From IMG/VR virus record IMGVR_UViG_3300020421_000048, positions 1 through 41,976 of that record: 41,976 nucleotides of DNA; one strand, written 5' to 3'. The translations under genes were made by a program, and so were the position numbers. This DNA is from a virus. Of the stretch, positions 1-6,890 are shown piece after piece (the stretch's first letter is position 1; each line of letters begins with the position of its first letter). The notes beneath the pieces were generated by a model, which was not told the DNA's origin, searched no databases, and saw only the letters and a list, made by a program, of their open reading frames with translations.

Positions 1-187
1 CGTCAGCATCAAGTACAAATTCATAACCCTTTTCAATAAAGTTCATTAAATCATCTGCGGCATGTTTTTCATTTACACTAAAACTTAATGTAACAATATC
101 TTTATCATCGCCCATTTTTGATTTGAAACTATCAATTTCAAAAATATGATCTACACAATCTTTTAGGTCGCCAATACGTAAGCCCAT
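1..187 (-). CDS. Conserved T4-like phage protein, C-terminus beyond window edge
   Basis: The first 62 codons are visible, starting at ATG 187-185 and running off the left edge. The visible part is a compact acidic protein beginning MGLRIGDLKDCVDHIFEID, followed by SFKSKMGDDKDIVTLSFSV and an EKGYEFVLDAD segment. I recognise this as a small protein conserved in marine T4-like phages, but I cannot name a function. Its ATG overlaps the stop of the upstream gene (TAATG), which suggests translational coupling. The pair is probably expressed together from the late-type promoter near 743-751. Whether it is a virion component cannot be told from sequence alone. Confidence 0.75.
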   Translation of the reverse strand, partial: MGLRIGDLKDCVDHIFEIDSFKSKMGDDKDIVTLSFSVNEKHAADDLMNFIEKGYEFVLDAD

Positions 188-717
188 TATTCTGCTTCCT
201 CTGGTGCTGGTGCGCCTGTTGCGGCTACATCTGCAGGTTGCATTTCTGCTTGTGCTTGAGCACCTGCATCTACTGCTGGTTCTGTATTAAAGTTTTGCAT
301 TTCTTGTTGTCCACTATACATGTCAACAATTAATTTCTTTGGCATTTGAATTTTTACTACCCAGATTTCTTTACGATCTAGTTTACCTTTTTTGGTACCT
401 GGACGAATATCGTCTGGTTTACGAATTTTGCGTGGAACTGTAATAGAGTCTTTTTTGTAAAAAACTTTACAATCATAATCAAGAAGCCTTTTGCCTCCCA
501 TAGGATCAGGCATAATTTCACGTGGCCACATAAACGAACAAGTAACCCAATGTCTTTCAATATCAGGTCCTGCTAATAATTCGCCATCTTCCCAGTTACT
601 ATAAACGTATATGTCTAATTCGTCTAATACACGTTCAAAATCCTTAAGAACTGCAAAGGCTGTATTACTTTCGTATATACCTTCAACGTTCTTAACTAAG
701 TCGTAAATATCTTCCAT
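187..717 (-). CDS. Conserved T4-like phage protein, 176 aa
   Basis: This is a soluble acidic protein with no membrane segment or catalytic motif that I recognise. It has a well-ordered core (residues 1-135, including WVTCSFMWPRE and a PGTKKGKLD segment). The tail after about residue 140 is low-complexity, rich in A, Q, P and E, and looks disordered. The core resembles a protein conserved among marine T4-like phages; its function is unknown to me. The start is supported by a purine-rich GAGAGAG stretch upstream of ATG 717. It is the first gene after a divergent intergenic region shared with phoH, and a GATAAATA late-type box lies 26-34 nt upstream. It is coupled by TAATG to the next gene. Confidence 0.75.
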   Translation of the reverse strand: MEDIYDLVKNVEGIYESNTAFAVLKDFERVLDELDIYVYSNWEDGELLAGPDIERHWVTCSFMWPREIMPDPMGGKRLLDYDCKVFYKKDSITVPRKIRKPDDIRPGTKKGKLDRKEIWVVKIQMPKKLIVDMYSGQQEMQNFNTEPAVDAGAQAQAEMQPADVAATGAPAPEEAE

Positions 718-742
718 CTATAACTCTCTCATTCTTATACTG

Positions 743-751
743 TTATTTATC
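743..751 (-). promoter_or_regulatory. Late-type promoter box GATAAATAA
   Basis: On the minus strand this reads GATAAATAA, one base from the T4 late promoter consensus TATAAATA. It sits 26 nt upstream of the ATG at 717, leaving room for a leader with a GAGAGAG ribosome site. The same GATAAATA form occurs before other structural genes at 6879, 27949 and 35204, which supports a shared late signal. Confidence 0.55.
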
Positions 752-763
752 GTATTAAAAGAG

Positions 764-792
764 TTAAGTTATCTTATTGAGATTGCTATACA
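764..792 (+). promoter_or_regulatory. Possible promoter for phoH
   Basis: TTAAGT (764-769), a 17-nt spacer and TATACA (787-792) precede phoH, leaving a leader of about 65 nt. An alternative is TTGAGA (777-782) with an 18-nt spacer and TACTTT (801-806). phoH is isolated on the plus strand, so it needs its own promoter here, but neither match is strong. Confidence 0.35.
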
Positions 793-864
793 TAGGTAAA
801 TACTTTTGTAGGGCAAGTGCGTTCTACCGCAAACACCCTACTCCATATCCAATAGGAGGACTTA

Positions 865-1587
865 ATGGGAGCAAAAAGAAAAGCCGCAAGGCAAAAAACT
901 TTCACCCACAGCAACGTGGTTGAACTTAATTCTTTTACAAAGAAAAAACAATCCGTAACAATACTACCCCGCAATAGAAACCAAGAACAATACGTGCTTA
1001 AACTGTTAGAGCCATCGAAAGACATAGTCTTTGGCATTGGCCCGGCAGGAACAGGTAAAACCTTGTTGGCCGTACAGGTAGCGGTTAAGTTATTTAAAGA
1101 AGGTAAAGTTGACAAGATAATTGTTACCAGACCAGCAGTGTCTGTTGATGAAGATCTTGGTCATTTACCAGGTACGCTAGAACAAAAAATGGCACCCTGG
1201 ACTAGACCTATTTTTGATGTGTTACGTGAATATTTTAATGCTCGCGAAATAGAAGGCATGATAGAAGAAGGTATTATTGAAATAGCACCTTTGGCTTATA
1301 TGCGTGGCAGAACCTTTAAACATAGTTTTATACTTGCAGACGAAATGCAAAACGCAACACCAAACCAGATGAAGATGTTATTAACACGTTTAGGAGAAGG
1401 CTCAATGATGGCAGTTACAGGCGACCTACATCAGGCTGATCGTATACGTGATAACGGATTAATTAATTTTACACAATTACTACGAAACAGCGATACGTCA
1501 CACCTGGACATAGTCCAATTTGCAAAGGGAGATATAGAAAGACACGACGCGGTTAAAGAAGTTCTCGAGGTATATGGGGACGGATAG
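865..1587 (+). CDS. phoH: PhoH-like P-loop ATPase
   Basis: This 240-aa protein has a Walker A motif (GPAGTGKTLLA, about residues 58-68) and a DEMQNATPNQM Walker B/DEAD-like region around residues 138-148, followed by the TGDLHQAD segment. This is the standard PhoH ATPase core. PhoH-like genes are very common in marine phages and are often counted as host-derived auxiliary genes. The role is uncertain; RNA metabolism or phosphate stress have been proposed for the family. The start is fixed by a strong AGGAGG site 5 nt before ATG 865. It is the only plus-strand gene in the first 27 kb and converges on thyX, with a shared hairpin between them. Confidence 0.95.
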   Translation: MGAKRKAARQKTFTHSNVVELNSFTKKKQSVTILPRNRNQEQYVLKLLEPSKDIVFGIGPAGTGKTLLAVQVAVKLFKEGKVDKIIVTRPAVSVDEDLGHLPGTLEQKMAPWTRPIFDVLREYFNAREIEGMIEEGIIEIAPLAYMRGRTFKHSFILADEMQNATPNQMKMLLTRLGEGSMMAVTGDLHQADRIRDNGLINFTQLLRNSDTSHLDIVQFAKGDIERHDAVKEVLEVYGDG

Positions 1588-1598
1588 AATAACTTACG

Positions 1599-1619
1599 AA
1601 GGGGGCTTTATGCCCCTTT
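1599..1619. terminator. Bidirectional terminator hairpin between phoH and thyX
   Basis: The arms AAGGGGGC and GCCCCTTT flank a TTTAT loop, with a short T-run on the plus side. The stop of thyX (1608-1610) lies within this hairpin. It sits between convergent genes and can serve both strands, although the U-tract is short. Confidence 0.6.
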
Positions 1620-2294
1620 CAAACCTTCAACTAATGGAAATATTTCAGCAATAACTTTAGCACATGCTACGGCAACATCCATATGTTCTTTTTGTGTGCC
1701 ATTAGCACTACGTAATTCAATGTAATGCACCCAACTACGTATGGTGCCATTCATGTACAATCTTGTTTTTGTTAAACCTTCTGGTAATACTTTACGTGCA
1801 ACTTCTTTAGCGATTCCATTGTTAATAGCCCAGTCATATGCTCGACCTGCTGTATAAATTACATCTTGTTGCTTTTCTTCCCAGCCAACAATAAGTTCAG
1901 CCATACCTTCTTCGGCCATATCAACTTCAATCGAGTTCTGTCTATTTTTAGTATCTTGTAAACGTGCTTCACTAGTAACAAATACTTCGTCCATTTCATT
2001 TGGATTTGCATATCGCTGTGAAAACTCTTGAAATGCAAAACTACGATGTCGTACAATTTGATGTGCAATATCTCGAGTTGTTTCAATTTCAATTACTGCA
2101 TTAACCATTTCAAGCGGAGACCAATGTTGATGTTTGATCAAATACTTAATTAAACGTTCACTTGTTTCTGTATTGATTTGTGCGGCAGGATTTGATACCT
2201 TTGCACAAAATGCAATTAATTCTTGTAGGTCTGTTAAACCTTCTGCTTCAAAATCTTTTGTTGCTTTACTATAACTTACTAGTCTAGCGGCCAT
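1608..2294 (-). CDS. thyX: FAD-dependent thymidylate synthase ThyX
   Basis: ThyX makes dTMP from dUMP using methylene-tetrahydrofolate, FAD and NADPH, supplying thymidine for phage DNA. The signature RHRx7S is present at residues 82-92 (RHRSFAFQEFS, then QRY), and the length of 228 aa is typical. The conserved C-terminal region is also present (KEVARKVLPEGLTKTRLYMNGTIRSW). The start at ATG 2294 overlaps the end of the upstream 59-aa gene by 16 nt. Flavin-dependent ThyX is common in marine T4-like phages in place of ThyA. It belongs to the minus-strand nucleotide and replication operon that includes ferredoxin and the clamp loader. Confidence 0.95.
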   Translation of the reverse strand: MAARLVSYSKATKDFEAEGLTDLQELIAFCAKVSNPAAQINTETSERLIKYLIKHQHWSPLEMVNAVIEIETTRDIAHQIVRHRSFAFQEFSQRYANPNEMDEVFVTSEARLQDTKNRQNSIEVDMAEEGMAELIVGWEEKQQDVIYTAGRAYDWAINNGIAKEVARKVLPEGLTKTRLYMNGTIRSWVHYIELRSANGTQKEHMDVAVACAKVIAEIFPLVEGLKGA

Positions 2295-2458
2295 GGTGCT
2301 TTTCCTTCTAGTTCTTCAATACGTCTATTAATAAAACCTATTGTTGTGTGTATATGCCCTGTGTCGTGTTCACGAATCAAGGTTTTGTAATATTCTACTT
2401 CTTCTTTTAATACCTCTAAGCGTACTAAATCATTTATTAACTTTTTATTTTTAGTCAC
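2279..2458 (-). CDS. Small coiled-coil protein, 59 aa, GTG start
   Basis: Reading the frame further upstream would overlap the ferredoxin C-terminus extensively. I prefer the GTG at 2458, which overlaps the ferredoxin stop by 8 nt, the spacing used elsewhere in this operon. The product is a charged helical protein ([20 protein letters not shown]) followed by [20 protein letters not shown] and ending WPLD. It has no catalytic motif. GTG at 2461 is an equally possible start. Function is unknown. Confidence 0.65.
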   Translation of the reverse strand: MTKNKKLINDLVRLEVLKEEVEYYKTLIREHDTGHIHTTIGFINRRIEELEGKAPWPLD

Positions 2459-2810
2459 CACGTCCTGGTTTCTCCGAAAACATTGTTTCATATTTGTTTG
2501 GTACATTATTGTTTTTTTCTGCTTCTTCTGGTGTAGGTTTGTCATCATGTATGGCTGTTACTACAGGCCAAAGTCCATCAGAGTACTTCGTATTAATGTT
2601 CATCCATTTTTCTAATTCTGTTCCGGCTAGTGTATGATCAGCAACTATAGCATCTGCAGGACATTCTGGCTCACAAACACCGCAATCTATACATTCGTCT
2701 GGATTAATAACTAAAAAATTTTCTCCTTCATAAAAACAGTCTACAGGACAAACTTCAACACAGTCCATGTGTTTACAACCAATGCAGTTGTCAGTTACTA
2801 GATACGTCAT
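2451..2810 (-). CDS. FdxA-type 7Fe ferredoxin
   Basis: This is a 119-aa electron-transfer protein. Nine cysteines (C9, C12, C17, C21, C25, C40, C43, C46, C50) follow the spacing of bacterial 7Fe ferredoxins of the FdxA/Azotobacter FdI type, which bind one 3Fe-4S and one 4Fe-4S cluster. The region after residue 60 is the acidic C-terminal extension seen in this family. Possible redox partners in the window are the Rieske-type oxygenase near 40 kb and host enzymes; that is inference. The IscA-like gene at 27566 could help build the clusters. ATG 2810 has a GAGGG site close upstream. It lies 8 nt from the clamp-loader gene. Confidence 0.92.
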   Translation of the reverse strand: MTYLVTDNCIGCKHMDCVEVCPVDCFYEGENFLVINPDECIDCGVCEPECPADAIVADHTLAGTELEKWMNINTKYSDGLWPVVTAIHDDKPTPEEAEKNNNVPNKYETMFSEKPGRGD

Positions 2811-2818
2811 CCCTCTAT

Positions 2819-3733
2819 TTATAGTCTCGCAAGTCTAATGAGCGTTGCCGCCAAGTTAATCTCCGGGTCACTTACAAGCGTATGATCAACTAATCCTTGT
2901 TTAATAGTTAATACTGCTGTATCTTGTTTCTCTTCGTCTCCAAATAATTCAATGTTATCATATAGCCAACGATATATTTCTTCCATTTCCTCTGGTCGAA
3001 CTGCACCACATAAAAGTTTACGTGCTTGTTGAATTTTGCCTGCCTTAAATAATTCAACCATTTCAAGTTTCCAGTCTGCTTCTCCTGTGTCGCCTTCATT
3101 AGGCTTTAGCAAACTGTTGTCTTGTACATTCATTTGTACTGTGTTAATACATTTACGTAAGTCTGGATACGTTGCTTTTACATACGTGTCAAGTGTATCC
3201 AAGTCTGGCGTTACACCTTCTGTAATAAGAATCTCTGCTACGCGAGCAGTAAACTCTGTTTGATCTATTTTAGCAATGTGAAAGCCTTGACAACGACTGT
3301 GCAAAGCAGGGATAATACGGTTGGGGTAATTACAAGTAAGAATAAACCTTGCAGTGGTGTGATACTCTTCCATAACTCCACGTAGTGCCGCTTGAGCGTT
3401 CGGACTAAGATAATCGGCCTCATCAAGTAATACAACTTTAAAATCTCCAAAAGGTATCATTTGTACAAAGTTAACGATCTTATCTCTAACATCATCAACA
3501 CTATTTGTTCTACTTGCGTTAATTTCAAGTATATCTAAATCATTTATTTCAAGTTCGTTAAACAATAGTTTTGCAAGTGTAGTTTTACCAATACCTGCAT
3601 TACCGCTAAACAATAAATGTGGAATAGTTTTTTCTTTAATCCAATTCTTTACTTGTGAACGTTGTGCTTCGTCACGAAAGACATAGCCATCAACAGTTTT
3701 TGGACGATATTTTTCTACCCAAAGATCTCTCAT
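2819..3733 (-). CDS. Clamp loader large subunit (T4 gp44-like AAA+ ATPase)
   Basis: This 304-aa AAA+ ATPase loads the sliding clamp on primer-template DNA. It shows the gp44/RFC-small N-terminus ([14 protein letters not shown]), Walker A GNAGIGKT (residues 44-51), Walker B VVLLDEAD (100-107) and the SRC arginine-finger motif (146-148). I place the start at ATG 3733 because [12 protein letters not shown] is the family N-terminus and a GGAG site lies 10 nt upstream. An in-frame extension further upstream would run through the small gene at 3730-3894. The ATG overlaps that gene's TGA (ATGA). Expression is probably early, from the promoter at 3916-3944. Confidence 0.95.
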   Translation of the reverse strand: MRDLWVEKYRPKTVDGYVFRDEAQRSQVKNWIKEKTIPHLLFSGNAGIGKTTLAKLLFNELEINDLDILEINASRTNSVDDVRDKIVNFVQMIPFGDFKVVLLDEADYLSPNAQAALRGVMEEYHTTARFILTCNYPNRIIPALHSRCQGFHIAKIDQTEFTARVAEILITEGVTPDLDTLDTYVKATYPDLRKCINTVQMNVQDNSLLKPNEGDTGEADWKLEMVELFKAGKIQQARKLLCGAVRPEEMEEIYRWLYDNIELFGDEEKQDTAVLTIKQGLVDHTLVSDPEINLAATLIRLARL

Positions 3734-3894
3734 TTCTTTTTGTTCTCCATACCCATTCCTACTAAAATTAAAAAGATGTACAGTATAGGCCATGCCCATC
3801 CTGTTAAGTAGTTTGTAATATGAAGAATCATAAGTGCTATTCCAGCCGCACCTGCTGTACCAATACCAGTGTTTTTTTGTTCAGGTAATTTCAT
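3730..3894 (-). CDS. Small membrane protein, 54 aa
   Basis: This short gene begins at ATG 3894 with a good site (TAGGAGTAGAAC before ATG) and ends in TGA overlapping the clamp-loader ATG. The product starts MKLPEQKNTGIGTAGAAGIA, has a hydrophobic segment IALMILHITNYL and a second one WPILYIFLILVGMG, and ends in a basic ENKKK tail. It is therefore a probable two-span inner-membrane protein. It is the first gene after a strong early promoter. Function is unknown; small early membrane proteins in T4-like phages often affect host physiology, which is only a general parallel. Confidence 0.75.
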   Translation of the reverse strand: MKLPEQKNTGIGTAGAAGIALMILHITNYLTGWAWPILYIFLILVGMGMENKKK

Positions 3895-3915
3895 GTTCTA
3901 CTCCTAATATACTTT

Positions 3916-3944
3916 ATTATATAGGATACTAACAAGAAAGTCAA
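3916..3944 (-). promoter_or_regulatory. Strong sigma70-type early promoter
   Basis: On the minus strand, TTGACT (3944-3939), a 17-nt spacer and TATAAT (3921-3916). It overlaps the last codons of the upstream 52-aa gene and directs the small membrane protein, clamp loader, ferredoxin and thyX group. The -10 hexamer and the spacing match consensus and the -35 differs at one base. Confidence 0.8.
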
Positions 3945-4099
3945 GACTTTTTTGCAATATTTTGAAGTATTTCTGAGAGTATCTCTTTTATTTCTTTGAT
4001 TTCTTTTTGGATGTCAAAAGATTGTTCTTTTTGTGGCTTTGGCATATTGACTGTAGCAATCTTTATATTAGTGTCTTTTTCTACTTTACTGAGTTTCAT
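3941..4099 (-). CDS. Small charged helical protein, 52 aa
   Basis: ATG 4099 overlaps the TGA of the preceding gene as ATGA, and the frame stays open for 52 codons to TGA 3943-3941. The protein has a Lys-rich N-terminus and a clear amphipathic helix with heptad spacing (FDIQKEIKEIKEILSEILQN), suggesting a coiled coil. No enzymatic motif is seen. The C-terminal coding sequence also contains the -35 box of the next early promoter. Function is unknown. Confidence 0.65.
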   Translation of the reverse strand: MKLSKVEKDTNIKIATVNMPKPQKEQSFDIQKEIKEIKEILSEILQNIAKKS

Positions 4100-4272
4100 A
4101 TTTTTGCTCTATACCTTTCGTATGCTTTCCATAATTCCCAAACTACAAATAAAATAGTAGCAGTTGTAAATCCGCCACCTAATAATGTAAGAAGTACTAA
4201 GACTTGCATTACTTTAGCAAATACTGCTATGACCAGAAGATCATACCATTCAAAGTTTTCAAAGATCTCCAT
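4096..4272 (-). CDS. Small two-span membrane protein, 58 aa
   Basis: I choose ATG 4272 (MEIFENFEWYDLLVIAVFAK), because starting further upstream would overlap MazG more deeply. The overlap with the mazG end is 14 nt. Two hydrophobic stretches are visible (DLLVIAVFAKVMQVLVLLTL and ATILFVVWELW) with a GGG turn between them, and the C-terminus is basic (YERYRAKI). It is probably an inner-membrane protein made early. No family was recognised. Confidence 0.65.
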   Translation of the reverse strand: MEIFENFEWYDLLVIAVFAKVMQVLVLLTLLGGGFTTATILFVVWELWKAYERYRAKI

Positions 4273-4669
4273 CTTTTCTATTCTCTGAATAGTAAACATC
4301 AAATTCGCCACCCGGGTAACGTGATTTAAGTTTGTTTACATTTTCTGCCACTACGTCATTTGGGTCAAGCCCAAGAGCACGACAACTATTAATCCAATAC
4401 CACATAATATCGCCAAGTTCTCGTTTAGCATGAAATATAGTTTCATCGTTAAGTGGTTTGCCTTGGAATATGCATTTTTTAACAATCTCATTAAATTCTC
4501 CAGTTTCCGATGACAGGCCGATTCCGCCTGTTAGAAGTAGTGCCATGTTTACACTACTTTCATTTTCTAGTGCCTCTAGTTGGTTATTAAGTGCCTTTGT
4601 TTCGTTACTTTGTGCAGATGTTACTGTTGCTACAAAGTTTTCATATTTTTTTAGATCTACGTTTTCCAA
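4259..4669 (-). CDS. mazG: MazG-like nucleotide pyrophosphohydrolase, TTG start
   Basis: MazG-type enzymes hydrolyse nucleoside triphosphates to monophosphates. The paired metal-binding motifs are ExxE (residues 55-58, ETGE) and ExxD (84-87, ELGD), as expected in an all-alpha NTP pyrophosphatase of 136 aa. The only start that keeps the domain whole is TTG 4669. The frame is closed upstream by the TAG of the GroES-like gene, 4 codons away and in the same frame. MazG is common in marine T4-like phages and is thought to adjust nucleotide pools or ppGpp. The C-terminus overlaps the next small gene. Confidence 0.85.
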   Translation of the reverse strand: MENVDLKKYENFVATVTSAQSNETKALNNQLEALENESSVNMALLLTGGIGLSSETGEFNEIVKKCIFQGKPLNDETIFHAKRELGDIMWYWINSCRALGLDPNDVVAENVNKLKSRYPGGEFDVYYSENRKDGDL

Positions 4670-4681
4670 TTTTGCTTCTTT

Positions 4682-5092
4682 CTAGTTAGGGTTAACAAAC
4701 CCGCTTGGGTCAACTGCGTCAGGAGAATAGTCACCTATACTACTTCCACTCATTAGTACGTCATCTGGTTTCTCATCTGCATATGCTAATATACTTTCAG
4801 ATTCAACCATACGTAATACTATTTCATCTTCACCGTCATTAGTCATTGTTACTCCACGTGTCCAACGACCGTGTTCTATAAGTACCCATTGACCAATTTC
4901 ATAAGGATCATCATTTCTTGGTCCTTTTGAATGTACTTTACCCCAACGTGGATAGATGCCTCTTACATTGCCATCATCACTTGTTAAGATAATTCCGCCT
5001 TTGGTAGTTTGTTCACCAAACTCCATATCACTTACTAACACTCGGTTACCGACTGCTGTTAAACTTCCTTCAAACTTTGCTAACGTATCCAC
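4682..5092 (-). CDS. GroES-like co-chaperonin (gp31-type), GTG start
   Basis: The N-terminal two-thirds carry a GroES-type beta-barrel pattern: GNRVLVSDMEFGEQTTKGGI, then a mobile-loop-like TSDDGNVRG, WGKVHSKGP and DPYEIGQWVLIEHGRWTRG. T4-like phages use such proteins (gp31) with host GroEL to fold capsid protein. After about residue 110 an extension of unknown role ends in NPN. The start is GTG 5092 within TAGTG, overlapping the upstream stop, with an AGAGGTGA site just before it. Length is 136 aa. The TAG stop is followed in the same frame by MazG. Confidence 0.8.
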   Translation of the reverse strand: MDTLAKFEGSLTAVGNRVLVSDMEFGEQTTKGGIILTSDDGNVRGIYPRWGKVHSKGPRNDDPYEIGQWVLIEHGRWTRGVTMTNDGEDEIVLRMVESESILAYADEKPDDVLMSGSSIGDYSPDAVDPSGFVNPN

Positions 5093-5481
5093 TAGTCACC
5101 TCTTTTTACAAAATTGCCGTCTTCATCTTCAACCCAATCATCTTCAGCGTCTGCCGCTTCAACTGCTTTTGCTTTTTTAGCATTTTCTGCTGACTTCTTT
5201 TGGGCCTTTGTTTGAACAGGTTCTGCTACTTCTTCAACAGGCTGTTCTACTTGTGCTACTTCGTCTGGAGCCGCTTGCGGATGTTCTTCGTAATAATCAC
5301 GAATTACCTCATCACGATTTTTAATGATTTTGCCACCAGGACCAAGTTCGTCGCCACGTGCATTTACACGAGCGTTACCTACTGCTGGAGTCAATTCATT
5401 TCGCTGACGCAACGTATCCATATCGATTTTCTTACCTTGGAAAGTTTGGTAAGTTTTCTTTTGTTGTTGTCTTACAGGCAT
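5092..5481 (-). CDS. Conserved marine T4-like protein, 129 aa, acidic/disordered tail
   Basis: The conserved N-terminal half includes the segment NELTPAVGNARVNARGDELG followed by GGKIIKNRDEVIRDYYEEHP. The C-terminal half is low-complexity (A, E, K, Q, V) and ends DDWVEDEDGNFVKRGD. I recognise the N-terminal half from marine T4-like phages, but no function is established to my knowledge. ATG 5481 has a perfect AAGGAGG site. It is coupled to the GroES-like gene by TAGTG. Confidence 0.7.
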   Translation of the reverse strand: MPVRQQQKKTYQTFQGKKIDMDTLRQRNELTPAVGNARVNARGDELGPGGKIIKNRDEVIRDYYEEHPQAAPDEVAQVEQPVEEVAEPVQTKAQKKSAENAKKAKAVEAADAEDDWVEDEDGNFVKRGD

Positions 5482-5509
5482 AATATACCTCCTTTTATTA
5501 TATTAGTAC

Positions 5510-6040
5510 TTATCTCAGGAACTCTCTCCAATCCAGGTCAAACTGGATTGAATCTACCCTATGTACTCCTATTAAGTATAGCACATAACTTGCTACACTA
5601 CTTCCTCTACCTACACCCCATACAATGTTGTTTTCACGCATAAAGTCTACTAGATAAATCATATAACGTAATAAGTCGTGCATATCACGTTTTTTAAAAG
5701 CATCTAATTCTTCCCATATACGATCTTGTATATGTTGTGGACAAGGTGTTTCTGCTTTGCCCAGCACATATTCATATACATTAATGTCTTTGTATTGATC
5801 AGGCATAAACCATTCACTTTGACATACACCGTCAAAAGTCTTTTGATCTACATCTAGTGGAATATATTTTTGCAACGGATCCATACCTTGTTCTTCCATT
5901 GCTATGTTAAACTTATCTATATCTTCGTCTGCATCACAGAGAACCACATGACACTTGTCAGCATGACCTGTATAGATCATATCAATAAGATCTTTATTAG
6001 AGAATCGTGGAATACCTAGTTCGTCTGTTTTCATAATCAT
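5510..6040 (-). CDS. Stand-alone DNA polymerase III alpha (DnaE)-like fragment, 176 aa
   Basis: The second half matches the region of bacterial DnaE just before the palm: an EELDAFKKR-MHDLLRYMIYLVDFMRENNI segment, then GVGRGSS (142-148) and the LIGVHRVDSIQFDLDWREFL ending. This corresponds to the family's VGPGRGSAAGSLVAYLLGIT-ID...FERFL. The catalytic aspartates of family C polymerases lie beyond this point and are absent, so the protein cannot polymerise alone. T4-like phages replicate with gp43, so this is a retained module, not the replicase. ATG 6040 or ATG 6034 could be the start; no clear ribosome site is visible. Confidence 0.75.
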   Translation of the reverse strand: MIMKTDELGIPRFSNKDLIDMIYTGHADKCHVVLCDADEDIDKFNIAMEEQGMDPLQKYIPLDVDQKTFDGVCQSEWFMPDQYKDINVYEYVLGKAETPCPQHIQDRIWEELDAFKKRDMHDLLRYMIYLVDFMRENNIVWGVGRGSSVASYVLYLIGVHRVDSIQFDLDWREFLR

Positions 6041-6049
6041 ACAAGTATT

Positions 6050-6295
6050 TTAACTGATATTAATCAGATTGTCAAGTGAATTATCGCCATCTTGGCTTTT
6101 TATTTTTGGTTTGGCTCTACGGCCTTCCATCTCTGCTTTATACATGTCAAGAATGGCTGTAATTTGTTCTTTGACTTGTGGATTTTGTGTCATCCAGAAT
6201 TTTTTATTTAGAGTAAGAATTTTTTCTTCTAATTCGTTATCAGATAAGTCGTCAAAACTTTGGACTAGTGGATTAAAGGACGGTATCGAACTCAC
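6050..6295 (-). CDS. Conserved T4-like phage protein, 81 aa, GTG start
   Basis: The start is GTG 6295, with a GGAGAG site 9 nt upstream (GGAGAGTACAAAGGTG). An earlier start would lie well inside the preceding structural gene. The mature sequence has FNPLVQSFDDLSDNELEEKI and later NPQVKEQITAILDMYKAEME, a helical charged protein ending NSLDNLINIS. I recognise the general pattern from marine T4-like phages but not a defined function. It overlaps the fibre gene by 23 nt. Confidence 0.7.
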   Translation of the reverse strand: MSSIPSFNPLVQSFDDLSDNELEEKILTLNKKFWMTQNPQVKEQITAILDMYKAEMEGRRAKPKIKSQDGDNSLDNLINIS

Positions 6296-6860
6296 CTTTG
6301 TACTCTCCGTAAACTGTTTGCCCGCCGTCGATTGTCCAGAATCTATAGATATATGGATGTATACTGTCGTCAATAGTTGCTGGATGTGCAAAGCCTGTTG
6401 CTACCTTGATTGAACCACTATTTGCTGTAGAAAATGTTACAGTGTCTGCTTGCCCACGTCCGCGTAGTTCTAACCATACTTCGGCATACTTACCACTTGC
6501 TGGCCAATCTGCAAGTTCTAATGTAATACCTGTACTATTAATTGTATAAGAATGATATGTTGCTATTTCAAAACTTACTGGTCTAACACCTGCACTACTT
6601 AATACACCACCGCTGTAAAACTTGCTTGTACCTCTAAGAAATGTTACATTCTTAATAGTGTTTCCTTGCATGTCAGTTTCAGCATCATTATTCTTTACTG
6701 AGTTTGTATCTAATGCTGTTAAGTCAGCATGGGTGTTTGTTAGTTCTGCTTTGATTTTAGTGAAATTATCTCTAAAACCTTGCGAGTCATTATCTTGTCC
6801 TGCAACAGGATAATCTGCATTAATTGTTCCAATATTAGAACTGCTTGTTGTAATGGCCAT
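6273..6860 (-). CDS. Virion structural/fibre protein, 195 aa
   Basis: The N-terminus (INADYPVAGQDNDSQGFRDN followed by FTKIKAEL) is a variant of the anchor motif shared by the fibre genes downstream and upstream: a short beta segment, a G/N/D-rich turn, then an amphipathic FRDNFxKI helix. The rest is beta-rich with no enzymatic motif. It is probably a short fibre or tail-associated protein. ATG 6860 is preceded by TAGGAGAATAAG, and a GATAAATA box at 6879-6886 fits late expression. Confidence 0.75.
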   Translation of the reverse strand: MAITTSSSNIGTINADYPVAGQDNDSQGFRDNFTKIKAELTNTHADLTALDTNSVKNNDAETDMQGNTIKNVTFLRGTSKFYSGGVLSSAGVRPVSFEIATYHSYTINSTGITLELADWPASGKYAEVWLELRGRGQADTVTFSTANSGSIKVATGFAHPATIDDSIHPYIYRFWTIDGGQTVYGEYKGEFDTVL

Positions 6861-6878
6861 ATCTTATTCTCCTACACA

Positions 6879-6886
6879 TATTTATC
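6879..6886 (-). promoter_or_regulatory. Late-type promoter box GATAAATA
   Basis: GATAAATA on the minus strand, 19 nt upstream of ATG 6860 and just after the stop of the large Ig-repeat fibre gene. The sequence is identical to the boxes at 27949 and 35204. Confidence 0.55.
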
Positions 6887-6890
6887 AGTG

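Noticed and set aside
2816-2823. Exact T4 late-promoter word TATAAATA on the minus strand
   Set aside because: It lies across the clamp-loader stop and only 5 nt before the ferredoxin ATG, so a start here would leave no leader; the word is explained by the Leu-stop codons and the adjacent ribosome site.
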